From Modestobacter sp. VKM Ac-2982 (GTDB lineage: Bacteria > Actinomycetota > Actinomycetes > Mycobacteriales > Geodermatophilaceae): a stretch of DNA of 64,000 nucleotides. Numbering within the stretch: position 1 is the first letter of the stretch; each line of letters starts with the position of its first letter. A program made the position numbers and the translations under genes. Where the stretch lies: NCBI RefSeq assembly GCF_026967935.1, contig NZ_JAPVBL010000003.1, forward strand, positions 737,243-801,242, written 5' to 3'. A model generated the notes under the pieces. It saw nothing but the letters and a program-made list of their open reading frames with translations. It was not told the DNA's origin and did no database searches. Below, in pieces: positions 57,232-64,000 of this stretch.

Positions 57232-58635
57232 TCAGGGGTGGGTCATCGACAGCACGTCGAGGGCGGCGTCCAGCTGCTCCTCGGTGAGCTTCCCCTGCTC
57301 CACGTAGCCGCGCTCGACCACGACCTGGCGGATCGTCTTCTGCTCCGCCAGCGACTGCTTGGCGACCTTGGCCGCCTCCTCGTAGCCGATGTACTTGTTC
57401 AGCGGCGTGACGATCGAGGGGGAGGACTCGGCGTAGGTGCGGCACTGCTCGACGTTGGCGGTGACGCCGTCGACGCAGCGGTCGGCCAGCAGCCGGCTGA
57501 CGTTGGCCAGCAGCCGGATCGACTCCAGCACGTTCCGGGCCATCAGCGGCAGCGTCACGTTGAGCTCGAAGACGCCGGTGGTGCCGGCGTAGGTGACGGC
57601 GGCGTCGTTGCCGATCACCTGCGCGCCGACCTGGATCACCGCCTCGGGGATCACCGGGTTCACCTTGCCCGGCATGATCGAGCTGCCCGGCTGCAGGTCG
57701 GGCAGGGCGATCTCGCCCAGGCCGGTGCGCGGTCCGGAGCCCATCCACCGCAGGTCGTTGGCGATCTTGATCAGCCCGACGGCGATCGTCTTGAGCTGGC
57801 CGGAGCCCTCGACCAGGGCGTCCCGGGAGCTCTGTGCCTCGAAGTGGTCCCGCGCCTCCGACAGCGGCAGGTCCAGCTCGCCGGCCAGCCGCTCGATGAT
57901 GGCCGCGGCGAAACCGGGCGGGGTGTTGATGCCGGTACCGACGGCGGTGCCGCCCAGCGGGAGCTCACCGATCCGGGGGAGCGAGGCGTGCAGCCGCTCG
58001 ATGCCGTAGCGGACGGCGGCCGCGTAGCCGCCGAACTCCTGCCCCAGGGTCACCGGGGTGGCGTCCATCAGGTGCGTGCGGCCGCTCTTGACGACCTGGG
58101 CGAACTCGGTGGCCTTGCGCTCCAGCGAGCCGGCCAGGTGCTCCAATGCGGGCACCAGGTCGCGCACGATGGCACCGGTCGCCGCGACGTGGATGGCCGA
58201 GGGGAAGACGTCGTTGGACGACTGTGAGGCGTTGACGTGGTCGTTCGGGTGCACCGGCGAGCCGAGGGCCTCGGTGGCCAGGGTGGCGATGACCTCGTTG
58301 GTGTTCATGTTGCTCGACGTGCCCGACCCGGTCTGGAAGACGTCGATCGGGAAGTGCGCGTCCCAGTCCCCTCGGGCGACGGTCGCCGCCGCCTCGGTGA
58401 CGGCGTCGGCGACGTCCTGCGGCAGCACGCCGAGGGAGGCGTTCACCGCGGCGGCGGCTCCCTTGATGGCTGCCAGCGCGCCGATCAGCTCACGCTCGAT
58501 GGGCGTGCCGGAGATCGGGAAGTTCTCCACGGCCCGCTGGGTCTGCGCGCGCCACTTCGCCCACGAGGGGACGCGGACCTCTCCCATGGAGTCGTGCTCG
58601 ATGCGGTACTCCGCGCCGTCGTTGTCGGTGGCCAC
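57232..58635 (-). CDS. fumC: fumarate hydratase class II
   Basis: 467 residues, standard for class II. The signature [49 protein letters not shown] and [12 protein letters not shown] are all intact, covering both active-site serine and histidine segments. It interconverts fumarate and malate. GGGAG lies six bases before GTG 58635. Divergent from the DUF1707 gene. In mycobacteria fum and glpX are likewise neighbours. Confidence 0.96.
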   Translation of the reverse strand: MATDNDGAEYRIEHDSMGEVRVPSWAKWRAQTQRAVENFPISGTPIERELIGALAAIKGAAAAVNASLGVLPQDVADAVTEAAATVARGDWDAHFPIDVFQTGSGTSSNMNTNEVIATLATEALGSPVHPNDHVNASQSSNDVFPSAIHVAATGAIVRDLVPALEHLAGSLERKATEFAQVVKSGRTHLMDATPVTLGQEFGGYAAAVRYGIERLHASLPRIGELPLGGTAVGTGINTPPGFAAAIIERLAGELDLPLSEARDHFEAQSSRDALVEGSGQLKTIAVGLIKIANDLRWMGSGPRTGLGEIALPDLQPGSSIMPGKVNPVIPEAVIQVGAQVIGNDAAVTYAGTTGVFELNVTLPLMARNVLESIRLLANVSRLLADRCVDGVTANVEQCRTYAESSPSIVTPLNKYIGYEEAAKVAKQSLAEQKTIRQVVVERGYVEQGKLTEEQLDAALDVLSMTHP

Positions 58636-58677
58636 GCTGCGCTCCCGGTGTGGTGTGGTGGTTGCCCTGCGGGAGCG

Positions 58678-58713
58678 ACCCTAGACACCGCGGGACGGCC
58701 CCGCGGCTAGGGT
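58678..58713. promoter_or_regulatory. divergent -10 elements of fumC and the DUF1707 gene
   Basis: Minus-strand TAGGGT at 58678-58683 would give fumC a leader of about 35 bases. Plus-strand TAGGGT at 58708-58713 ends seven bases before the ATG at 58721, suggesting a leaderless DUF1707 transcript. Confidence 0.45.
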
Positions 58714-58720
58714 CCGCGGC

Positions 58721-59380
58721 ATGAGCGAGCAGCAGTCCGGGGAGCCCGGTCCCGTCCCCGTGGTCCGTGCCTCCGACGCCGAACGCGAAGCGGTCGTCAC
58801 CCGGTTGCAGACCGCCCTCGGCGAGGGGCGGATCAACGTGGACGAGTTCACCCAGCGGGCCGACGTCGCCTACGCCGCGGTGACGACGGCCGACCTCGAG
58901 GAGCTGCTCGCCGACCTGCCCGCGCCGACGTCGGCCGTCCCGGCGTTCGGGGAGGTCGTCGGCGAGCGGACGACGGGCACGATCGCCACCGTCTTCGGCG
59001 ACGTGAAGCTGACCGCGACCACCAGCGTGCCGGAGCGGGCGAGCACCGTCTTCGGCGACGTCCGGATCGATCTGCGTGGCCTGCGCACCTCCGAGGAGGT
59101 CGTGGCGCTGCAGCTGGGCACGGTCTTCGGCGACGTCGAGGTGATCGTCAGCGAGGGCGTGGCCGCCGAGATCGAGGGCTGGACGGTCTTCGGTGACCGC
59201 AAGACCCAGCTGGCGCCGGTGCCCCGGCTCCCGGGGACCCCGCGGGTCGTCGTCCGGGGTTGGACGGTCTTCGGCGACCTGAAGCTCCGCAGCCTGGCGC
59301 CGGGGGAGTCGCCCAGCCGCTGGCGGGCCGTCCTGGACCGGCTGGCCGAACGCCGGTCGGCCCCGCCGCCCGCCGGCTGA
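58721..59380 (+). CDS. DUF1707 domain protein with repeated FGD motifs
   Basis: 219 residues. Residues 15-62 are DUF1707: VRASDAEREAVVTRLQTALGEGRINVDEFTQRADVAYAA.T. The rest is a beta-helix-like domain in which T-V-F-G-D(V/L/R) recurs five times (about 90, 112, 131, 151 and 182), as in LiaF-type envelope-stress proteins. No membrane segment is seen. Function is unknown; DUF1707 proteins are common in actinobacteria. Confidence 0.85.
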   Translation: MSEQQSGEPGPVPVVRASDAEREAVVTRLQTALGEGRINVDEFTQRADVAYAAVTTADLEELLADLPAPTSAVPAFGEVVGERTTGTIATVFGDVKLTATTSVPERASTVFGDVRIDLRGLRTSEEVVALQLGTVFGDVEVIVSEGVAAEIEGWTVFGDRKTQLAPVPRLPGTPRVVVRGWTVFGDLKLRSLAPGESPSRWRAVLDRLAERRSAPPPAG

Positions 59381-59403
59381 GCCGGGCGGCGCGGGCCGGC
59401 GGT

Positions 59404-60459
59404 TCAGGCCTCGTCGTCGCCGAAGGGGACGGCCGAGTACTGGTTGAGCTTCTCCAGCGAGTGCAGGCTCTCGATCGAGCGGATCGTGCCCGAGCGCGAG
59501 CGCATCACCAGCGACTGGGTGGTCGCCCCGCCGGCGCGGTACCGCACCCCGCGCAGCAGCTCGCCGTCGGTGATGCCGGTGGCGACGAAGAAGACGTCGC
59601 CGCCCACCAGGTCGTCGATCAGGAGCACCCGGTCCAGGTCGTGGCCGGCGTCCAGGGCGCGCTGCCGTTCCGCGTCGTCCTTGGGCCACAGCCGGCCCTG
59701 CAGCGCGCCGCCCATGCACTTCAAGGCGCAGGCGGTGATGATCCCCTCCGGCGTGCCGCCGATGCCCATCAACAGGTCGACACCGGTGCCCTCCTGGGCG
59801 GCGGCGATCGCCCCGGCGACGTCGCCGTCGGTGATGAACTTGATCCGGGCGCCGGCCTCGCGCACCTCCCGGACCAGGGTCTCGTGCCGCGGCCGGTCCA
59901 GGATGCAGACCGTCACGTCGCCCACCGAGCTGCTCTTGGCCTTCGCCACCTTGCGGATGTTGTCCGCCACCGGTGCGGTGATGTCGACGACGTCGGCGGC
60001 GGCCGGCCCCGTGGCGATCTTGTCCATGTAGAAGACGGCGGACGGGTCGTACATCGCCCCCCGGTCGGCCACCGCCATCACCGCGATCGCGTTGGGCATG
60101 CCCTTGGCCATCAGCGTGGTGCCGTCGATCGGGTCGACCGCGACGTCGTAGTCGTTGCCCCAGCCGTCGCCGACGTGCTCGCCGTTGTAGAGCATCGGGG
60201 CCTCGTCCTTTTCGCCCTCCCCGATGACGACGACGCCGCGCATGTGCACCGTGCCGATGAGGGCGCGCATCGCGTCGACCGCGGCGCCGTCCCCACCGTT
60301 CTTGTCACCGCGGCCGACCCAACGGCCGGCGGCCAGGGCGGCGGCCTCGGTGACCCGGACGAGCTCCAGTGCCAGGTTGCGGTCCGGCGCCGGGCGGTCG
60401 GTGCGCAGCGTCGAGGCCGGCCGTGGGTTCAGCGGGCCATCGGGCAGGGGAAGGGACAC
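59404..60459 (-). CDS. glpX: fructose-1,6-bisphosphatase class II
   Basis: 351 residues from GTG 60459 (AGGAGG four bases upstream). GlpX motifs: [36 protein letters not shown], the metal-binding [13 protein letters not shown] and [20 protein letters not shown]. It is the main gluconeogenic FBPase of actinobacteria. Divergent from the DUF4245 gene with overlapping -10-like elements (TAGGAT on the minus strand at 60519-60524). Confidence 0.95.
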   Translation of the reverse strand: MSLPLPDGPLNPRPASTLRTDRPAPDRNLALELVRVTEAAALAAGRWVGRGDKNGGDGAAVDAMRALIGTVHMRGVVVIGEGEKDEAPMLYNGEHVGDGWGNDYDVAVDPIDGTTLMAKGMPNAIAVMAVADRGAMYDPSAVFYMDKIATGPAAADVVDITAPVADNIRKVAKAKSSSVGDVTVCILDRPRHETLVREVREAGARIKFITDGDVAGAIAAAQEGTGVDLLMGIGGTPEGIITACALKCMGGALQGRLWPKDDAERQRALDAGHDLDRVLLIDDLVGGDVFFVATGITDGELLRGVRYRAGGATTQSLVMRSRSGTIRSIESLHSLEKLNQYSAVPFGDDEA

Positions 60460-60529
60460 GGGACCTCCTGAGGGCCGCCGGGCGGCGCTGCTCGACGGGG
60501 TGGTGGAGCGGTGCTGCGATCCTAGGGGC

Positions 60530-61198
60530 ATGCCCGACACCGGCCAGGACGGCGAGCAGCCCCGGCCCGCCCAGCCCTCCGCCACCGTGACCGACGCCGC
60601 GACCGGCGCCTCTCCCGACGCCGGCGGCCCCGCCCCCGCCGCCTCCCCGGCCAGCGACCGGATGCTGCGCTTCACCCCGGCCAACATGATCCGGTCGTTG
60701 CTGCCCCTGCTGGTCATCTGCCTGGTGATCGTGGGCGTCACCGCTCTGCGGCAGAACCCCGAGGACCCGGTCCGCGACGTCGACCCCACCAGCGCGCAGC
60801 GGGCGGTCGCCGCACTGGCCGGCTACGAGCTGCTGGTGCCGACCGACCTGCCCGAGGGGTGGCGGTCGACGAGCGTGCGGACCGACGCCGGGTCGGTGCA
60901 GGCCGGTGACCCGGTCACCCTGGAGATCGGCTGGTTCACCCCCGGCGAGGAGTACGCCGGTTACGTGATCAGCGACGACCCGGGCGCCGACGCGGTCGCC
61001 GACGTCCTCGACGGGGCGGCCGCCGACGGCACCGCGCAGGTCGACGGGCAGACCTGGGACCGGCTGGAGACTCAGCGCGGGGAGACGGCGCTGACCCGGG
61101 TCACCGACGGCGCCACCCTGGTGGTCACGGGTTCGGCGACGGAGGAGGAGCTGACCACGCTGGCCGGCTCGCTGGAGCCCTACGCCCCCGGGTCCTGA
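60530..61198 (+). CDS. DUF4245 membrane-anchored protein
   Basis: 222 residues from ATG 60530. An Ala/Pro-rich cytoplasmic stretch is followed by [24 protein letters not shown], one membrane helix (about 47-68), and an extracellular domain with [37 protein letters not shown] and [15 protein letters not shown], all typical of DUF4245. It ends 19 bases inside xseB, tail to tail. Function unknown, but it sits next to glpX in many actinobacteria. Confidence 0.88.
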   Translation: MPDTGQDGEQPRPAQPSATVTDAATGASPDAGGPAPAASPASDRMLRFTPANMIRSLLPLLVICLVIVGVTALRQNPEDPVRDVDPTSAQRAVAALAGYELLVPTDLPEGWRSTSVRTDAGSVQAGDPVTLEIGWFTPGEEYAGYVISDDPGADAVADVLDGAAADGTAQVDGQTWDRLETQRGETALTRVTDGATLVVTGSATEEELTTLAGSLEPYAPGS

Positions 61199-61410
61199 GC
61201 GGGGGGAGCGGCGGCGGCCAGGCGTTCCCGGGCCCGGTCGAGCCAGTGCTGGCACAGCTCGGCCAGCTGCTCGCCGCGCTCCCAGAGCGCCAGCGACTCC
61301 TCGAGGGTGAGGCCGCCGGACTCCAGCCGGCGCACCACGTCGGCGAGCTCCTCGCGGGCCTGCTCGTAGGTCTGGGTCGGCTCGACGGCCTGCTCGGGCT
61401 GTTCGGTCAC
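61180..61410 (-). CDS. xseB: exodeoxyribonuclease VII small subunit
   Basis: 76 residues from GTG 61410, standard size. [51 protein letters not shown] is the family core, a helical hairpin. It binds XseA to form the single-strand-specific exonuclease. It overlaps xseA by 4 bp and the DUF4245 gene end by 19 bp. Confidence 0.95.
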   Translation of the reverse strand: MTEQPEQAVEPTQTYEQAREELADVVRRLESGGLTLEESLALWERGEQLAELCQHWLDRARERLAAAAPPAQDPGA

Positions 61411-62642
61411 GGTTCCCCATCCTCCCCGGCGGTCGTGCGGTCGACCCGCACCGGGAGCCGGCCACCGGCCACCCGGACCCGCAGCCGCTCGCCGTCGGCC
61501 ACCCCGGCCGGGTCGCGGACCAGTTCGCCGTCCGCCCGCTGGACCACCGCGTAGCCGCGCTCCAGCGTCGCCGCCGGGGAGAGCGCCGCGACCCGGGCGC
61601 GGGCGTGCACGAGGTCGCGCTCGGCGCCCTCCACCCGGTGGCTCAGCGTGCGGGTGGCCCGGGCGCGGAGCGCGGTGACGTCGTCGGCCCGGCCGGCCAG
61701 CAGCCGCTGCGGGTCGGCGAGCACGGGACGGCTGCGCACGGACTCCAGCCAGCGTTCCTGCTGTTCCAGCCGGCTGCCCAGCAGGTGCCGGGCACGGGCG
61801 CGCAGCCCCTCGACCAGCCGCGTCTGCTCGCCGATCTCCGGAACGACCCGGTGGGCGGCGTCGGTGGGGGTGGCCGCCCGGACGTCGGCCACGTGGTCGA
61901 CCAGCGTGGTGTCGGTCTCGTGCCCGACCGCCGTGACGACGGGGGTGCGGCTGGCGGCGATCGCCCGGACCAGGCCCTCGTCGGAGAAGGGCAGCAGGTC
62001 CTCGACCGACCCGCCGCCGCGGGCGATGACGATCACCTCCACCGTCGGGTCGGCGTCCAGCCGCTGCAGCCCGGCGATCACCGACTCGGCCGCCGTCGGA
62101 CCCTGGACGGCGCAGTTGTGCATCGCGAAGCGCACCGCGGGCCAGCGCCGCCGGGCGGTCACCAGCACGTCGCGCTCGGCGGCGCTGTCCCGCCCGGTGA
62201 TGACGCCGACGACGGCGGGGGCGAAGGGCAGCGGGCGCTTGCGGACGACGTCGAACAGGCCCTCGGCGGCCAGCAGCCGGCGGATCCGCTCGATCCGGGC
62301 CAGCAGCTCACCCAGGCCCACCGCCCGGATCTCGGTGGCGCGCAGCGAGAAGGACCCGCGGGCGACGTAGTAGTCGGGGCGGGCGCGGACGATCACCCGG
62401 GAGCCCTCGGTGAGCTCCAGGCCCGGCCGGTCGGCGACGTCCCGGTGGCAGGTGACCGGCACCGAGAGGTCCGCGGCCGGGTCGCGCAGGGTGAGGAACA
62501 CCGTGGCGGCGTTGCCGCGCCGGGACAGCTGCGCCACCTGGCCCTCGACCCACACCTCGCCCAGCCGGCCGATCCACTCGGCCACCTTCCGGGCCACGGT
62601 GCGCACCGGCCAGGGCGACTCGGGGGACGACGGACTGGTCAC
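61407..62642 (-). CDS. xseA: exodeoxyribonuclease VII large subunit
   Basis: 411 residues from GTG 62642. An N-terminal OB-fold ([26 protein letters not shown]) is followed by the catalytic domain with [84 protein letters not shown]. The second half is helical. It degrades single-stranded DNA with XseB. Order xseA-xseB is coupled by GTGA. Confidence 0.95.
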   Translation of the reverse strand: MTSPSSPESPWPVRTVARKVAEWIGRLGEVWVEGQVAQLSRRGNAATVFLTLRDPAADLSVPVTCHRDVADRPGLELTEGSRVIVRARPDYYVARGSFSLRATEIRAVGLGELLARIERIRRLLAAEGLFDVVRKRPLPFAPAVVGVITGRDSAAERDVLVTARRRWPAVRFAMHNCAVQGPTAAESVIAGLQRLDADPTVEVIVIARGGGSVEDLLPFSDEGLVRAIAASRTPVVTAVGHETDTTLVDHVADVRAATPTDAAHRVVPEIGEQTRLVEGLRARARHLLGSRLEQQERWLESVRSRPVLADPQRLLAGRADDVTALRARATRTLSHRVEGAERDLVHARARVAALSPAATLERGYAVVQRADGELVRDPAGVADGERLRVRVAGGRLPVRVDRTTAGEDGEP

Positions 62643-62719
62643 CCGCCCGAGCCTGCCAGACGGCGGACCCCGTCCTCCCCGGCCCTCGTGAGCCGGGCCC
62701 GGCCCGGCCGGGGACCGGC

Positions 62720-63544
62720 TCAGCCGGGGTAGCCCGGGGCAGCGGGCAGGCCGAAGAACTCCTCCATGGTCGGCACCCCGGTGCGCTGCATCTCGGTGGC
62801 CAGCGGGACGCCCACGTACCGGACGTGCCAGGGCTCGTACTTGAACCCGGTCACGTCCTGCCTGCCCTCGGGGTACCGCACGAGCCAGCCGAACTCGGCG
62901 GCGTGCGCGGCCACCCACTGGCCCTCGGCCGTGGTGGCGAAGCAGCTCTCGATGTCGCAGCCGCCCCCGCCGACGTCGGCCGCCAGCCCGGTCTGGTGCT
63001 CGCTGTACCCCGGCCGGGCCACCTGCACCTCGGCCCGTTCCTCGCCGAAGCGGCTGACCTGGGCGCTGAAGAGCCTCACCTGGTACTCGTACGGCCGGTA
63101 GGCGCTCTGCACGCCCAGGTCGAGTCCCTGGGCCGCGGCGGCGCTGATCATCGCGTCCATCGCCTGCGCCGCCTCCGCCCGCAGCTGGTACCCGTTCCCG
63201 ATCGGGACCAGGTCGGCCGGGGCCCAGTCGATCGGGCTGAGCGGGCGGGCCTTGTTGACGACCACCCAGCTGCTCGCCGGGTCGGTGATCGACAGCTGGG
63301 TGCGGTCGAAGGCCGGCGGGGTCGTGGGCTCGGGTGCCGGGGGAGGAGGCGTCGCGGTGGCCGTGGTGGGGGCGGTCGTGGCGGGGCCGCCCTCGGCGAT
63401 CGGGACGCCCTCCTCCCCGTCGCCCTGCAGCCAGACCGCACCGCCGACGGCGAGCACGCTCACCAGGGCGAGCAGCAGCAGGAGCCGGCGGCGTCGGCGG
63501 TGCCGTGCCGGCGCCGCCGGCCCTGCCGTGCCCTGGTCGTCCAC
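62720..63544 (-). CDS. VanY-like D-alanyl-D-alanine carboxypeptidase (M15)
   Basis: 274 residues from GTG 63544 (GGAG three bases upstream); GTG 63580 is possible. A basic start, RHRRRRR, and a membrane anchor (about 20-38) are followed by a Thr/Pro-rich linker and an M15B domain. Zinc and catalytic motifs: [27 protein letters not shown] and EPWHVRYVG, all intact. It should trim the terminal D-Ala from peptidoglycan stems. Two cysteines (CDIESC) may form a disulfide. Confidence 0.9.
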   Translation of the reverse strand: MDDQGTAGPAAPARHRRRRRLLLLLALVSVLAVGGAVWLQGDGEEGVPIAEGGPATTAPTTATATPPPPAPEPTTPPAFDRTQLSITDPASSWVVVNKARPLSPIDWAPADLVPIGNGYQLRAEAAQAMDAMISAAAAQGLDLGVQSAYRPYEYQVRLFSAQVSRFGEERAEVQVARPGYSEHQTGLAADVGGGGCDIESCFATTAEGQWVAAHAAEFGWLVRYPEGRQDVTGFKYEPWHVRYVGVPLATEMQRTGVPTMEEFFGLPAAPGYPG

Positions 63545-63584
63545 CGTCTCCTGCTCGCCTGCCTGCGTCGCCCCTCCCACCGGC

Positions 63585-63995
63585 TCAGCCGCGGTCGGCG
63601 CTCAGCTTCTCCAGCCGGTTCTGCAGCAGGGTCACGTAGGGCGCCCGGGCGCGGGTGGCCCGCTCGTAGTCGAGCAGGTCGGCCACGGTCTCGGTCGGGT
63701 AGGCCCGCAGGTGCCCGCGCAGCGCCGGGATGCTGAAGGAGTCGTAGCCCTCGACCGGGCTGGCCGGCGCCCCGTCGCCGGCCGGCTCGGTCCCGTCGGA
63801 GGGGACCAGCGGGTCGCTGGCGGCGCTGTCGGTGACGTCGCTGCCGGGAGTGACGCTCTCCGCGGCCTCCGGGCCGCCCAGGTCGACCAGTTCCTCGGCC
63901 GCGTCGTCGAGCGCGGGGACGTCGGGCACCGCGTCGTCGACGATCTGGGTCTGGCCGGGCACCGGCTCGGGAGTGACGTCGTCCAGCGTCGACAC
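63585..63995 (-). CDS. lipid-droplet-associated-type protein
   Basis: 136 residues from GTG 63995; the start may lie beyond the window edge, so treat the N terminus as uncertain. An acidic Asp/Glu/Pro-rich region (1-85) precedes a small conserved C-terminal domain, YDSFSIPALRGHLRAYPTETVADLLDYERATRARAPYVTLLQNRLEKL. This matches the C terminus of the actinobacterial family found beside xseA (Rv1109c in M. tuberculosis), often annotated as lipid-droplet associated. Assignment is from position and recalled family pattern. Confidence 0.6.
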   Translation of the reverse strand: MSTLDDVTPEPVPGQTQIVDDAVPDVPALDDAAEELVDLGGPEAAESVTPGSDVTDSAASDPLVPSDGTEPAGDGAPASPVEGYDSFSIPALRGHLRAYPTETVADLLDYERATRARAPYVTLLQNRLEKLSADRG

Positions 63996-64000
63996 GCCGC

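Noticed and set aside
1-64000. tRNA, rRNA or insertion sequences
   Set aside because: I looked for conserved tRNA arms, rRNA words and transposase motifs and found none that hold up by eye.

Overview
The window looks like a chromosomal segment from a motile, very GC-rich actinobacterium. The most likely group is Geodermatophilaceae (Blastococcus, Geodermatophilus or Modestobacter). This is inferred from extreme third-position GC, many GTG starts, many apparently leaderless genes, actinobacterial families (AMIN-like, DUF4245, DUF1707, the xseA-linked lipid-droplet protein family) and a Gram-positive flagellum without P- and L-ring genes. I see no tRNA, rRNA, CRISPR array, insertion sequence or prophage.

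Left flank (1-15000): an AMIN-like secreted protein, a double DUF427 protein, a GT51 peptidoglycan glycosyltransferase, PstS, a small ribbon-helix-helix-like protein with a tandem-repeat operator, a geranylgeranyl-reductase-type flavoprotein, a PadR regulator coupled to a HAAS-domain membrane protein, TrhA (hemolysin III), a short-type cis-prenyltransferase, a DUF885 metallopeptidase, a DrrAB-like ABC exporter and a PIN-PhoH ATPase. An AbiEi-like antitoxin gene broken by a 1-bp frameshift follows, bracketed by related inverted-repeat elements.

Centre (15100-50450): a nearly complete flagellar locus. On the minus strand, in transcription order, lie fliA, fliC3, fliC2, fliC1, fliD, fliS, a fliT-like gene; flgB, flgC, fliE, fliF, fliG, fliH, fliI, fliJ, a lytic transglycosylase/NlpC fusion, fliK, flgD, flgE; flbD, motA, motB, fliL; and fliM, fliN, fliO, fliP, fliQ, fliR, flhB, flhA, a degenerate flhF and a small membrane protein. 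On the plus strand lie flgN, flgK, flgL and csrA. Most neighbours overlap by 4 bp (ATGA or GTGA), so translation is coupled. Strong hairpins separate the transcription units. Upstream of flbD, fliM, flgB, flgN and all three flagellins I find a sigma-28/WhiG-like element, roughly TCAA-N16-GCCGATGA, which fits the FliA-type sigma factor encoded in the locus. Not seen in the window: flgF/flgG, flhG, fliW, flgM and chemotaxis genes.

Flagellar border (50452-53677): a protein of unknown family, a divergent sigma-70-like protein with a novel N-terminal region, and two more unknown proteins preceded by a possible 26-codon leader ORF. GCCGATA elements like the flagellar ones precede this group, so it may be an undescribed flagella-linked regulatory module.

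Right flank (53702-64000): a large secreted protein with a degenerate NlpC/P60 domain and an M15 peptidase domain, then citrate synthase, fumarase, a DUF1707 protein, GlpX fructose-bisphosphatase, a DUF4245 protein, exonuclease VII (xseB, xseA), a VanY-like carboxypeptidase and a lipid-droplet-associated-type protein. Several flanking genes (trhA, cis-prenyltransferase, phoH, fum, glpX, xseBA and the last gene) occur in a similar order in mycobacteria, which suggests the flagellar block sits inside an old conserved actinobacterial neighbourhood.
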